Source: Rhodospirillales bacterium
GTDB taxonomy: Bacteria > Pseudomonadota > Alphaproteobacteria > Rhodospirillales > Casp-alpha2
Reading direction: 5' to 3'
Assembly: GCA_017644185.1 (NCBI GenBank)
Contig: JAEPMA010000004.1
Coordinates: forward strand, 248,001-312,000
DNA length: 64,000 nucleotides
Of this stretch, positions 1 through 8,541 are shown in pieces (within the stretch, counting starts at the first letter, position 1; each line of letters opens with the position of its first letter). Both the position numbers and the translations under genes were made by a program. Below the pieces are notes generated by a model. That model saw only the letters and a list, made by a program, of their open reading frames with translations, was not told the DNA's origin and ran no database searches.

Positions 1-570
1 TTTCTTCGTCCCCGACTTACCGGCTGATCCGGCCACAGCGGGCGCCTGGGTGGATGGTTGCGCCTGGGGCGGCGCCGTAGACGCGACTTCCTTCGGGGCC
101 ACGGGCTCAGGCTTGGACTCCGGCTCGGCGACTTCGACCGGTTTCGCCGTTTCCGGCTGCACTTCCTTAGGCGGCGTTGGTTTTGTCGGGACCTTCGCCG
201 CTTCCGTCTTCGGCTTTACTTCGGCGACAGGCACAGTTTCTGCGTTTGGCGGCTCGACCGCTTCGACCTCGATAGGCTCAGGTGGCTCAATCGCGTCCAG
301 TGGCTCCATAACCTCGGCGGTTTCCACGGGCGGGGGCTCCACGGGCTCGACCACGTCTTTTTCTGGCGCGTCCACCGTCTTCGCTTCAGGCGGCGCCACC
401 GCCGTCGCACCCGGCGCACCGCCCGCCATACCGAACGAAATCTCCATCCCCCCGACACCCAGATTGGCAGCGCCACTTTCCTTCGGTTCCCAAAGCAACA
501 GGATCAGTGATCCGTGCGCCAGAACCGCGACAAGGAACGCCACCAGCCAGTGTTTGCGGCGAATGCTCAT
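1..570 (-). CDS. tonB: TonB-like energy transducer, C-terminus beyond window
   Basis: Partial gene: 190 codons are visible and the 3' end lies left of position 1. The predicted protein starts MSIRRKHWLVAFLVAVLAHG, a short basic N-terminus then one membrane segment (about residues 8-26). After that comes a long Pro/Glu/Lys/Val-rich stretch with repeated PxP, EP and VE motifs. This is the architecture of TonB: an inner-membrane anchor and a rigid periplasmic spacer. The receptor-contacting C-terminal domain is not in the window. The ATG overlaps the stop of the upstream exbD (ATGA), so it is the last visible gene of exbB-exbD-exbD-tonB. TolA has similar low-complexity design, but the iron-uptake genes next door favour TonB. 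Confidence 0.8.
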   Translation of the reverse strand, partial: MSIRRKHWLVAFLVAVLAHGSLILLLWEPKESGAANLGVGGMEISFGMAGGAPGATAVAPPEAKTVDAPEKDVVEPVEPPPVETAEVMEPLDAIEPPEPIEVEAVEPPNAETVPVAEVKPKTEAAKVPTKPTPPKEVQPETAKPVEVAEPESKPEPVAPKEVASTAPPQAQPSTQAPAVAGSAGKSGTKK

Positions 571-983
571 GGCGCTTGCCTCGCCGACGTTAAAAGCTTC
601 ACCTTTTCCGCACCGGCTGCCTTCAGCACGTCCAGAACCCGGATCACCTGGGCAGCATCCACAGCCCCATCGGCCTTTACATGTACGATCTTACCTGCAC
701 CGTCCCGAAGCGCGCCCCCCAGTCGCGCACCCAGATCGCCAAAGGCAACTTCCTCACCCCTCAACAACAAACGACCGTCCTTCGCAATTAACACCTGCAC
801 CAGATGCTCGCCGGGATCCTTGTCGCTCTCGGACAGGGGAGGATCGATCTGCACCGGATCGGTTTTCGAAAGCTGTCCCGCCACCATGAAGAAAATCAAC
901 AACAGAAAAACCACGTTGATCAGTGGCATTACACGCTGATCGTCGTCCGGTCGGCGGCGGCTCGGTTGGTCGAAAAACATCAT
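567..983 (-). CDS. exbD: ExbD/TolR-family proton-channel subunit (second copy)
   Basis: 138 residues. The N-terminus has the ExbD signature: a short polar cytoplasmic tail, then VMPLINVVFLLLIFFMVAG, a single membrane helix in which N takes the place usually held by the conserved proton-carrying Asp (compare PLIDVVF in the other copy). A periplasmic domain of about 95 residues follows. The start overlaps the stop of the preceding exbD by 4 nt and its own stop overlaps the tonB start, so translation of the three is probably coupled. ExbD works with ExbB to power TonB using the proton motive force. The Asp-to-Asn change could make this an accessory, non-conducting subunit (inference). Confidence 0.88.
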   Translation of the reverse strand: MMFFDQPSRRRPDDDQRVMPLINVVFLLLIFFMVAGQLSKTDPVQIDPPLSESDKDPGEHLVQVLIAKDGRLLLRGEEVAFGDLGARLGGALRDGAGKIVHVKADGAVDAAQVIRVLDVLKAAGAEKVKLLTSARQAP

Positions 984-1360
984 CGCCCCTCCGGCGATGC
1001 GACGAAGGACACCTCTTTGCCACCCGCTGCCGCGATCCGATCAATCAACGCAACGGCCCGTTGGAGCGGCACACCCGGTGCCGGCTTTATTAAAACCTTC
1101 TGGGCCGGATCAGCAAGGAAGCGCTGACGCAACGTCTGCAACACATCGTCTTCGCTCATAGTCCGTCCGGAAAGCCTGAGATCATCACCCCGAAGCTCAA
1201 CCAACATGGCGCCCGCCATCTTCCCAGTGCCGCCGGCTTTGGCGACGCCCAGCTCAAGCGTCCGCCAATCCATGAACGATGATGCCAGCATGAAGAAAAC
1301 CAATAGGATGAACACCACGTCGATCAATGGCGTCATAGAGATGATGGCGCGGCGGCGCAT
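980..1360 (-). CDS. exbD: ExbD/TolR-family proton-channel subunit (first copy)
   Basis: 126 residues from the ATG at 1360, which lies 4 nt after the exbB stop. An upstream in-frame start would overlap exbB by almost 100 nt and add a non-conserved tail, so the internal ATG is preferred. The sequence MTPLIDVVFILLVFFMLASS is the ExbD membrane helix with the conserved Asp used for proton translocation. The rest is the small periplasmic domain (about residues 35-126). It sits between exbB and a second exbD, so the operon encodes two different ExbD subunits, of which this one keeps the canonical Asp. Confidence 0.9.
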   Translation of the reverse strand: MRRRAIISMTPLIDVVFILLVFFMLASSFMDWRTLELGVAKAGGTGKMAGAMLVELRGDDLRLSGRTMSEDDVLQTLRQRFLADPAQKVLIKPAPGVPLQRAVALIDRIAAAGGKEVSFVASPEGR

Positions 1361-1364
1361 ATTT

Positions 1365-2123
1365 TCAATCCGCCCCGATGCGTCCGGCGCCGCGCCCGGT
1401 GTCACCGTAAACATTTGCCGGAAGTCGCGACAGATCCTCCGTAAATACGTGCTGGATGGCATCGGCCATGGCGATCTGTGTGCGCTCAGCCACCCGTTCG
1501 AGCCAGTTGAACACAGCCACGGTCGGGATCGCGACGGCCAGGCCCACGGCCGTCGTCAGCAGAGCCTCCCAAATACCACCTGACAAGACCGATGGGTTAA
1601 CCTGATTGCCGGCCGCCTCCATCTGCTGAAACGCCGTGATCATGCCGAGCACTGTCCCGAACAGACCGAGGAGCGGCGCCAAACTGGCGATAACCTCCAA
1701 TGGTCGAAGATAAGATCTCATTGCCTCCACGCGGCGTTTTCCATACCGCACCGCTTCGGCGCGAATAGTGTCCCGCTCCAGATCACCTCGGATATGTCCG
1801 CGCAAGGCGACAGCGAGCGTCTGAGCGACCGGGTTCTTATCGCCCTGTACACAGGCCAACGCCTCCAGTGGTTTCCCAAGCCGCTTGAGTTTCACGGCGC
1901 GCTCGACATTGATCAGACGCGTTGCCCGCACCGACCAGAACTGCCACAGCTTGAGGACCGTGATCGCCATCGCCACGATCGACATCACGACCAGCACGGC
2001 CACCACCGGCCCGCCCAACACAAGTAAGTCCCAGGCCTCCCTCAGCATGCCGGCTCCAGGGTCGGCGGCCATCGTCTGCGCGGTCAGGGCGTCAACGGTA
2101 GGGGTTGGCGTTTCCTGCATCAT
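1365..2123 (-). CDS. exbB: ExbB/TolQ/MotA-family proton-channel protein
   Basis: 252 residues with three membrane segments: about 33-58, about 145-165 (PLLGLFGTVLGMITAFQQM) and about 185-208 (ALLTTAVGLAVAIPTVAVFNWL). The GLFGTVxGM and TTAxGLxVAIPxxxxFN patterns are diagnostic for ExbB/TolQ. With ExbD it forms the inner-membrane motor that energises TonB. The start is preceded by CTGGAGAAC, a good ribosome-binding site. It lies 13 nt after a small secreted-protein gene and 4 nt before exbD. Linkage to a ferric-siderophore receptor and ABC importer supports ExbB rather than TolQ. Confidence 0.92.
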   Translation of the reverse strand: MMQETPTPTVDALTAQTMAADPGAGMLREAWDLLVLGGPVVAVLVVMSIVAMAITVLKLWQFWSVRATRLINVERAVKLKRLGKPLEALACVQGDKNPVAQTLAVALRGHIRGDLERDTIRAEAVRYGKRRVEAMRSYLRPLEVIASLAPLLGLFGTVLGMITAFQQMEAAGNQVNPSVLSGGIWEALLTTAVGLAVAIPTVAVFNWLERVAERTQIAMADAIQHVFTEDLSRLPANVYGDTGRGAGRIGAD

Positions 2124-2136
2124 GTTCTCCAGTAAC

Positions 2137-2559
2137 CTATTTGATGAATTCGATCCGATTGCGTGACGACGTCCGCGTCATCGCGAGACAGGCGTCCGGC
2201 GCCTGGCCTGAGCAGGCCCTAATGTCGTTGAGTAAAATGCGTTGAATGGCATCGCATCCAAGGCCCGCAACATCGAACAGTTTGACCCGCGTCTTACCGG
2301 CGGGCAGCGGCCCCCCTTCGACGACTAGCCTGTCGGCGATGACGCCATTCTTGTCGAAGAACACCAGGTCGGGTTTGAAGCTGGAGATCGCCGCGGACGT
2401 CTTATTGCCGAACACCATAAAGATACGGCAACCCTTCCCGACGGGTTCGACCTTGTTCAATTCAAGATTGAGCTCACCGTCTGCATGCGCCGTGCCTATC
2501 GCCGACAAGATGATCGCAAACGCCAGCAGGATCGCGTTGGTCGGTTTCGAATCAGTCAT
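2137..2559 (-). CDS. Small secreted protein of unknown function upstream of exbB
   Basis: 140 residues from the ATG at 2559, which gives a clean signal peptide: polar MTDSKPTN, a hydrophobic core (AILLAFAIILSAIGT) and an AHA-DG cleavage site near residue 26. The mature part is beta-rich, ends in a polar tail, and has three or four cysteines that could form periplasmic disulfides. An upstream in-frame ATG (2583) and a TTG (2610) exist but would bury the signal peptide. The gene is 13 nt from exbB, so it is probably the first gene of the ExbB/ExbD/TonB operon. I do not recognise a named domain; a role at the TonB motor is only suggested by position. Confidence 0.75.
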   Translation of the reverse strand: MTDSKPTNAILLAFAIILSAIGTAHADGELNLELNKVEPVGKGCRIFMVFGNKTSAAISSFKPDLVFFDKNGVIADRLVVEGGPLPAGKTRVKLFDVAGLGCDAIQRILLNDIRACSGQAPDACLAMTRTSSRNRIEFIK

Positions 2560-2684
2560 AACGCCCCAATCGGTCTTTTCCATTGCGCCAACGGGAATAG
2601 AGCACGGCAAAGCTGCCGCACCACCGTCCCCCTCCTCATTAAATAGACGACCAGGCCGGCCGGATTTTCACCCGACAGCCGGCA

Positions 2685-3038
2685 TCATTTTTCCTCACCC
2701 GCTTCCACCGGGAGGAAATCCTCGCGCGCCAGTTCAGCCGCCAGTTCGTCAGGCAGCCCCGGCACCCACTCGTATTCCAACTCTTCGCGCCACGCGAACT
2801 TAACCAGGTGCTTGTCGAGAATGCCTTGGATCACGGGCACAGCACGGTCGTCCCTGGCGAGGCAGTAGAACTTCAACAATTCCTCGTTCGCATTCATCAG
2901 ACAGTTCCCCGGCGGGAACGCAACGCGGCCCTCTTTCGGCGAGTACCGCACGGTGACTTTATGCGCGAAATGCTTGCAGAGTTGCTGCAGATACTTCTGC
3001 GCGTGGTCGGTCTTAATGCGTGTTGAAAACGTCGTCAT
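2685..3038 (-). CDS. DUF2218-family protein in iron ABC operon
   Basis: 117 residues. The pattern TDHAQKYLQQLCKHFAHK at the N-terminus and GRVAFPPGNCLMNANEELL in the middle matches the DUF2218 family, small cytoplasmic proteins often linked to siderophore uptake genes; their biochemical role is not established. There is no signal peptide or membrane segment. It lies 15 nt downstream of the ABC ATPase gene and is the last gene of the Fur-box-controlled importer operon. A role in handling imported ferric-siderophore is possible from context only. Confidence 0.85.
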   Translation of the reverse strand: MTTFSTRIKTDHAQKYLQQLCKHFAHKVTVRYSPKEGRVAFPPGNCLMNANEELLKFYCLARDDRAVPVIQGILDKHLVKFAWREELEYEWVPGLPDELAAELAREDFLPVEAGEEK

Positions 3039-3053
3039 CTCACTCCCGCTCTC

Positions 3054-3833
3054 TCAACTGCTCACCTCATCCGTCACCAGGTACGGCCGCCCTTGGGAAC
3101 ACGTCTCGATCCGGCCCCGGACGCCATACGCATGGTGCAGGGTCTCGGTGGTGATCGCTTCGGCCGGCGCCCCCTCGGCCAGAACACCGGCGTCACTCAG
3201 CACCATCAGTCTATTGCAGTGACGCATCGCGAGATTAATGTCGTGCAACGCCATCAAGCAGATCCCGCCCTTGGCCCGAACGATTTCGCTGATCACACCG
3301 ATCACGTTCAGCTGCCACCGGAGATCGAGTGCGCTGGTCGGCTCATCCAGCAAAAGCAGCTTCGGACCGCGCACCAGGACTTGCGCAAGCCCGACCATTT
3401 GACGCTGGCCGCCCGAGAGTTTGCCGAGCGCTTGAAAAGCGAGATGCCGGATGCCGAGCTGATCGAAAACGGCTTCCACCGCGCGCTCGACCTCTTCCCG
3501 CCGCATATCGGGCCTGACGGCACGGCATGCGCTGACCACCGCTTCATACGAAATCAAAGTCGTCGCCTGCGGCAATGTCTGAGGCAAGTAACCAATCAGG
3601 CCGGCACGTTTCAGGTACGGCATTTGCTCGATACGCTCGCCATTCAAATGGACAAGCCCCCGGTACGGTTGCAGACCGGCTAGGGCTCGGAGCAACGTCG
3701 ACTTACCGGCACCGTTCGGGCCCAGAATACCCAACACCGTACCGTCTTCCAGAAGCGGCATGACGATCTTGTTGAGGACGTCGCGCCCACCGTAGCTGAC
3801 CGACACCCCGTCGATGGAGAGCGCCGTCATCAC
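3054..3833 (-). CDS. Iron/siderophore ABC transporter ATP-binding protein (FecE/FhuC type)
   Basis: 259 residues with all ABC ATPase motifs: Walker A GPNGAGKST near residue 40, a Q-loop (YLPQ), signature LSGGQRQ near residue 140, Walker B LLLLDEPTSALD and a switch His in ALHDINLAMRHC. The ALHDINLA form is typical of ATPases that serve the FecCD-type importers for siderophores, heme and cobalamin. The start overlaps the permease stop by 4 nt. It should hydrolyse ATP on the cytoplasmic face of the permease at 3830-4906. Confidence 0.95.
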   Translation of the reverse strand: MMTALSIDGVSVSYGGRDVLNKIVMPLLEDGTVLGILGPNGAGKSTLLRALAGLQPYRGLVHLNGERIEQMPYLKRAGLIGYLPQTLPQATTLISYEAVVSACRAVRPDMRREEVERAVEAVFDQLGIRHLAFQALGKLSGGQRQMVGLAQVLVRGPKLLLLDEPTSALDLRWQLNVIGVISEIVRAKGGICLMALHDINLAMRHCNRLMVLSDAGVLAEGAPAEAITTETLHHAYGVRGRIETCSQGRPYLVTDEVSS

Positions 3834-4906
3834 GCCCGCCTTTTCTGGGTCATGACCAGCGCGAGGAAAAGCGGAATGCCGATCAACGCGGTGACGATAC
3901 CGTCGGGGATCAAAATTCCTGGCACCAGGGACTTGGCGACAAGCGACGCCGCCGAAAGAATGAAAGCCCCCGCCAATGCGGCACCGGGTAAATAGAAGCG
4001 GTGGTCCTCACCAAAAGCGAGGCGCGAGATATGTGGTCCGACAAGACCGACGAATCCGATAACCCCGGTAAACGAGATAGCGATGGCGGTAAGAAGGCTG
4101 ACCCGGATCAATACGAGCGTACGCAACCGGTCGACGGCGACCCCGAAGCTGCGCGCCTGATCTTCGCCGCCACGAAGCGCCGTCATCTGCCACATCTGAC
4201 CAAGCGACATTGGCAAGCAAGCCGCAAGCACGATACCGACGATGGCGACTTTCTCCCACGTCGCGCGAGAGACCGACCCCATGGTCCAGAAGACAATTTG
4301 CTGAAGACTGTCGTCGTTAGCGATGAACTGAATCAGCGACACCGCCGCGTCCATGGCAAAGACGGTAGCGATCCCGAATAGGATCACGGTATCCACCGTC
4401 GCCCCGAAGGTTCGGGAAAGTAGCTGTATGAGGGAAATGGCCGCCATCGCGCCCGCGAACGCGAAGATCGGGATGGCATAGTTTTCGGGAAAACCGAGCG
4501 CCCCGACATTGAAGACGATGGCGAGTGATGCGCCGACCGTGGCGGCGTGCATCACACCAAGGGTCGACGGACTGGCGAGGGGATTATTAAGGGCCGTCTG
4601 CATCTCGCCTCCGGCAAGTCCCAGACAGGCACCGACGACGACCGCCAGCATTGCGAAAGGCAGGCGCACATCCCAGAGGATGACCCGTTGCGCCTGATCG
4701 AGGCTAGCCGGATCGACCAGGCCCATGACGACATCGCCTACGGTCATCCCGGAGGGACCGGTTGCGACGTTCAGCACGATGCTGACGGCGAGCGCGATTC
4801 CGAGGACACCCAACCACATGACACGGCGCATGAAGATGACGCGATACTGCACTGCCAAAGGCGCGCCGTCGGAAGCAGGGTCATGGCGTATTACGGCTTC
4901 CGTCAT
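3830..4906 (-). CDS. FecCD-family iron/siderophore ABC permease
   Basis: 358 residues, strongly hydrophobic, with about ten predicted membrane helices. Family features include ALNNPLASPSTLGV after the second helix and FTGVIGFVGLVGPHISRL near residue 275, the cytoplasmic coupling region of BtuC/FhuB/FecD permeases. There is one permease gene only, so the importer is probably a homodimer. It overlaps the substrate-binding-protein and ATPase genes by 4 nt at both ends, so the three are translationally coupled. Confidence 0.95.
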   Translation of the reverse strand: MTEAVIRHDPASDGAPLAVQYRVIFMRRVMWLGVLGIALAVSIVLNVATGPSGMTVGDVVMGLVDPASLDQAQRVILWDVRLPFAMLAVVVGACLGLAGGEMQTALNNPLASPSTLGVMHAATVGASLAIVFNVGALGFPENYAIPIFAFAGAMAAISLIQLLSRTFGATVDTVILFGIATVFAMDAAVSLIQFIANDDSLQQIVFWTMGSVSRATWEKVAIVGIVLAACLPMSLGQMWQMTALRGGEDQARSFGVAVDRLRTLVLIRVSLLTAIAISFTGVIGFVGLVGPHISRLAFGEDHRFYLPGAALAGAFILSAASLVAKSLVPGILIPDGIVTALIGIPLFLALVMTQKRRA

Positions 4907-6036
4907 TCAGCCGCCAATCCGGTCCAGTACACACCGTCCAACGGCATCGGCTGAAAGCGCTCGAAGTACTCTGAAAGGGTCGCCCGCGGGTCTAGGTCAG
5001 CGAACAACGCCGGATGTAACCATTTGGCCATCGCCTGGACCGCCGCGACGTTCATCGGGGTGTTATAGAAATGATGCCAGATGGCATAGGCATTGCCGGA
5101 CTTGACGGCTTGAAGGTCCGAAACGACCGGACGCTCCGTCACAGCCGCGAGAGAGGCCGCGGCTACCTCGGCTGGCACACCCGCACCAAGGATGACGCGT
5201 CCGTGATCGGCGGACTTCGACGGATAATTCCCGATCGCCGTGGCGATATAGAAGTCCGGCTGTTCGGAAAGCAGGTATTCTGCATTGACCATGCCATGGG
5301 TGCCGGGAATTTTTTCGGCCACGATATTGTCGCCCCCCGCCCAGTCGATAAATCGACCCATCACCTGATTACCGGTCGTTTCGCAGCATTGCTCTCGCAA
5401 CCCAACGCGTATCTCCATGAATACGCGCGGCTTCACGGATACATCCTTCAAACGTTCATGGACGATGCCGAGGTTCTTCTCGTAGAACGCGATGAAGGCT
5501 TCGGCTTCGTTTTCACGCCCGAAGAGCCGCCCCAAAAGGCGGATACTTTTCGGTGTATTGACCAGCGGGTCGATCCGAAAGTCGACGACAACGACAGGGA
5601 TTCCCGCAGCGTCGAGGCGTGCCAGAACTTCCTTGTCGCGCGCGCCGGGGCCGTGATTACTGCCAAGGCCGAAGATGGCGACATCGGGCCTTACCCCGAT
5701 CGCGTGCTCCGAACTGAACGAGGCCGCGCCTCCAGCGCCGATTTCGTCGATCTCAGAGATCGCCGGGAATTTCTTTTTGTATTGGGCGAACGTCGACGGA
5801 TCGAAGCGGCGGAAATCCGCCATCATCGCAGCGACATGCCGGACCGGGTTCTCCTGATCCAGTATTGCAAGGGTCGGCAGGAAGCGTCCTTCACCAAGCA
5901 CGACCTTGTCGACTGGAATACTGACGTCGACTGCGCGCCCCGCGACGTCGGTCACCGTGACCTTGCCGGCCACGGCCTCATTGGTGGAGCAGAATAGCGA
6001 TATCCAACACACCAGAAAAAAGCCGACCCGCTTCAT
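4903..6036 (-). CDS. Periplasmic iron/siderophore-binding protein of ABC importer
   Basis: 377 residues from the ATG at 6036, chosen because it gives a signal peptide (MKRVGFFLVCWISLFCSTNEAVA then GK) and has GGAAG just upstream. An in-frame start at 6141 would add an Arg-rich tail and sit beside the Fur-like box. The mature protein begins KVTVTDVAGRAVDVSIP, typical of FecB/FepB-type class III binding proteins, and has the two-lobe pattern with FGLGSNHGPG in lobe 1. It is the first gene of the importer operon. The ligand cannot be told from sequence; a ferric-siderophore or heme is most likely. Confidence 0.92.
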   Translation of the reverse strand: MKRVGFFLVCWISLFCSTNEAVAGKVTVTDVAGRAVDVSIPVDKVVLGEGRFLPTLAILDQENPVRHVAAMMADFRRFDPSTFAQYKKKFPAISEIDEIGAGGAASFSSEHAIGVRPDVAIFGLGSNHGPGARDKEVLARLDAAGIPVVVVDFRIDPLVNTPKSIRLLGRLFGRENEAEAFIAFYEKNLGIVHERLKDVSVKPRVFMEIRVGLREQCCETTGNQVMGRFIDWAGGDNIVAEKIPGTHGMVNAEYLLSEQPDFYIATAIGNYPSKSADHGRVILGAGVPAEVAAASLAAVTERPVVSDLQAVKSGNAYAIWHHFYNTPMNVAAVQAMAKWLHPALFADLDPRATLSEYFERFQPMPLDGVYWTGLAAE

Positions 6037-6145
6037 TGCTTCCAATCTCCGCCGTCGTCTGCGAGGTGGCCGACCGGCTGATACCCGGCCTACACACCTC
6101 TTCAACGTTTCAACCGCCACACAACAGCCAAACATAAACAATCAT

Positions 6146-6164
6146 GAGAATGAGAATTAATATC
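6146..6164 (-). promoter_or_regulatory. Fur-box-like operator upstream of ABC importer operon
   Basis: GAGAATGAGAATTAATATC matches 15 of the 19 positions of the Fur consensus GATAATGATAATCATTATC. It lies 110 bp upstream of the binding-protein start, in an otherwise non-coding 312-bp gap (6037-6348). The remainder of that gap holds the tandem half-sites at 6198-6232 and no gene I can support. Iron repression by Fur or an analogous regulator is expected from the family; binding is not shown. Confidence 0.8.
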
Positions 6165-6197
6165 ATCCATGGGCATGGCCACTCCAGAAGTGCGACG

Positions 6198-6232
6198 TTT
6201 GCGTAATCATCAATAACCTTTGCGAAATCATC
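6198..6232 (+). promoter_or_regulatory. Tandem half-sites, probable AraC/PchR-type activator site
   Basis: TTTGCGTAATCATC (6198-6211) and TTTGCGAAATCATC (6219-6232) differ at one base and start exactly 21 bp apart, two helical turns, in direct orientation. This is the usual layout for an AraC-family regulator. The pair is 34 bp upstream of the Fur-like box with respect to the importer operon. A related copy sits in the same relation to the receptor promoter (8542-8555). The gene for an AraC-type regulator is in the same locus (8593-9615). Confidence 0.65.
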
Positions 6233-6348
6233 ATTTTCCAGGCGCTTTCCAGTCGCGATCGCGGGAGCATTATCCACACCCCCGCAACCGCCATGCTCGA
6301 TCTCATGGGACGTGGGCGTTGACTGGGGCTTAAGTTATTCCTTCCGCC

Positions 6349-8439
6349 TCAGAAATCGTACTTCGCTGTCAGTATGAAACTACGGCCGGGCTCGTTGAAC
6401 GGGGTGGTCACCCCCGTCGTTCCGCTGGATTCAACGATCGAGACATTTGAACGGTCGGTATATGTGTGATCGAACAGATTCACGATATCGAAGCGCAGGC
6501 TCATACCGGGAAACTGCTCCGGCCTCCACTCCGCGTGAACGTTCGTCACCGCATAGCCGTCCAGGCCGGACCCGGTGATCCCCGTCTGGCTGTCATCAGG
6601 CAGCATGAACTCGTTCGTTGTCCCGACGGATACGTTGTACTGACGGAACGTATGGAAGATTTCGACGTTGAAGGCGTCACCCGTATCCGTGCCGTAATAG
6701 TCGGCAGACCGGTTTTCCAGATACGCACCGTTGACGCGCAGATTGTTGCTGGCGAAGCCCGCGCTGACGAAACCGTCGTCGTAGGTGTATTTTGCCGAGA
6801 CGTTAAACCCGCGCGAATGGATCGTTCGGTTGGCGCCCCGGTCGCTCTGACCCAAGTCGTGCGCGTTGTTGATCCGCGTCAGGTAGACGTTGCCGTCCAG
6901 CGAAAAAGGGCCGACTTCATACAAGGCGCCGGCCTTGTAGTTGAACGATCTGGACGGTTCAATCGTGTCGTAACTGTTGACGGCGTTGAACAGGCCAATC
7001 TCACCCAACTGATACCCGCCGAAAGTCGTACCGATGCCGGCATACCCCATCAATTCATTCGTGACATCATATTCGATGTTGGCGTTGCCGCTGGCACCAC
7101 TATCGGAAACACTCGCGTCGTTATGACCTTCGAGGCGGCTGAAGTCGTAACGAGCACCGACGGAAGTTCGGAAACGATCCGTCCATGACGTTCTCGCCTG
7201 CGCAAAGACGCCGGTGTTATACGCCTTTTCGGTGGCGACAAAGCCGTTCCGCCCGCCCTTTCCGGTGTCCTTGAAGAAATCGGCCCCTCCTGTGATCTTC
7301 CCGTAATCGGTCGTGAACGTATTTGAAGCTTTGCCGTTAAAGGTCTGAATATCCGCCTTTACGTGGGCCGTCGCATTGAATGCATTCAGCGTCGTCAGCG
7401 ATTCCACACGCGTGTTGGTATAGGCCAAGGTCGCTTTCGGATCCCACATGTCGCTCGGCGTCTGGTCACCGAGAGACACGGCATAGTTCTGCCGACGGTA
7501 CTCCACCGGCGCCAGATCACCGCCGGTAAAACCGAAATCCGGACGTGGCGGGCGCACCCCGATATCGTCGTAGTGATTGGCAGTGAACTTCACCCGATAC
7601 CCGTTGTCCGCGGTGTGGCCCAGCTTGAACAGCAGGTTCCGCGCCGCAGGATCGCTACCCGTGACGTAGTTGCCCTCGCCGTCTTCATATCCGCGGCCGT
7701 CCGCGAAGCTGCCGTACGCCATGACGTCGAAGTTGCCGACCCGGCTAGCGATTGTCCCCTGCTCCGTAAAGCCTTCGGTGTTCGTGTTGTAGCTGGCTTT
7801 GACGAACCCTCCGAACATCTCATCGGGGGCAACGAAATCACGGCCGTCCTTGGTTTCCAGCGATATCGTTCCGGCGAGCGCGTTCGGCCCGGCATCTGCG
7901 GGTGCCACCCCTGTTTCCACCTTGACCGCCTTGAACATCCCCGGATCTGTCAGCGTCGTGCCTAGGTGGTGGTAGGTCTTATTCGCCTGACGGGCACCGT
8001 CAATATCGACGTTGAGGTTGGTATCCTCGATGCCGTTCACATGGATTTGTTGAGAGATGCCGATCGGTGAGCTGACCGTCACGCCGGGCTCCTGACGGAA
8101 AACGTCCCGCATGGTTCGGGGGTCGATCCGCTCCAGGTCTTCCGCGTCCAGTTGCACGCCACCGGTGATAACGTCCGCTTTGGCATCGATGGAAATCGGC
8201 GCGAGCATGATCGTATTCTGCTTTTTCTCTTCATCTTCCTTGCTTTGCGCAAGCTGGGTGTCCACCAGGATTCCCGCACCGGCGCCATCATCGGCCAGCG
8301 CATGTCCGCACATCAGGCCGAGAGCCGTACCGGCCATCAACAGTTGTTTCCAGCCGGCCGATAAAAACGCGCCGGCGGCCTGTGATCGTTGCAGCATTGA
8401 TTGGCCCCGCTGCCCATGCGGGAGGCGCTCGTGTCTCAT
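6349..8439 (-). CDS. TonB-dependent outer-membrane receptor (siderophore/heme uptake)
   Basis: 696 residues. After a signal region of about 50 residues (hydrophobic core near LLMAGTALGLMCGHALA) comes a possible TonB box (TIMLAPISIDA, about 76-86). The plug domain follows: DAEDLERIDPRTMRDVFRQE, a GISQQIHVNGIED stretch and ADAGPNALAGTISLETKDG. The remainder is beta-barrel sequence ending in Phe (TAKYDF), as expected for BAM-inserted barrels. The start has AGAGGGGAACA upstream. It takes substrate across the outer membrane using TonB/ExbBD and passes it to the ABC importer encoded just downstream. The plug resembles heme/hemoglobin receptors as well as ferric-siderophore receptors, so the substrate is left open. 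Confidence 0.93.
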   Translation of the reverse strand: MRHERLPHGQRGQSMLQRSQAAGAFLSAGWKQLLMAGTALGLMCGHALADDGAGAGILVDTQLAQSKEDEEKKQNTIMLAPISIDAKADVITGGVQLDAEDLERIDPRTMRDVFRQEPGVTVSSPIGISQQIHVNGIEDTNLNVDIDGARQANKTYHHLGTTLTDPGMFKAVKVETGVAPADAGPNALAGTISLETKDGRDFVAPDEMFGGFVKASYNTNTEGFTEQGTIASRVGNFDVMAYGSFADGRGYEDGEGNYVTGSDPAARNLLFKLGHTADNGYRVKFTANHYDDIGVRPPRPDFGFTGGDLAPVEYRRQNYAVSLGDQTPSDMWDPKATLAYTNTRVESLTTLNAFNATAHVKADIQTFNGKASNTFTTDYGKITGGADFFKDTGKGGRNGFVATEKAYNTGVFAQARTSWTDRFRTSVGARYDFSRLEGHNDASVSDSGASGNANIEYDVTNELMGYAGIGTTFGGYQLGEIGLFNAVNSYDTIEPSRSFNYKAGALYEVGPFSLDGNVYLTRINNAHDLGQSDRGANRTIHSRGFNVSAKYTYDDGFVSAGFASNNLRVNGAYLENRSADYYGTDTGDAFNVEIFHTFRQYNVSVGTTNEFMLPDDSQTGITGSGLDGYAVTNVHAEWRPEQFPGMSLRFDIVNLFDHTYTDRSNVSIVESSGTTGVTTPFNEPGRSFILTAKYDF

Positions 8440-8490
8440 TGTTCCCCTCTCTCTCCTGGTCCCTTAATTCGTATAAGGACTTGCTTAATT

Positions 8491-8509
8491 GAGAATGATT
8501 ATTACTATC
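8491..8509 (-). promoter_or_regulatory. Fur-box-like operator of receptor gene
   Basis: GAGAATGATTATTACTATC matches 15 of 19 positions of the Fur consensus and lies 51 bp upstream of the receptor start. On the minus strand a possible -10 (TATACG) lies a short distance downstream, so the box would cover the -35 region. It is also 83 bp upstream of the divergent AraC-type regulator gene, so it could control both directions. Confidence 0.82.
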
Positions 8510-8541
8510 ATCACAGAGGTGTGCCCTCCAGCAAACTGGCG

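Noticed and set aside
50-939. Plus-strand open frames at the left edge rich in Gly, Ser and Thr
   Set aside because: They mirror the Pro/Glu-rich spacer of TonB and the ExbD gene on the other strand, so they are antisense shadows.
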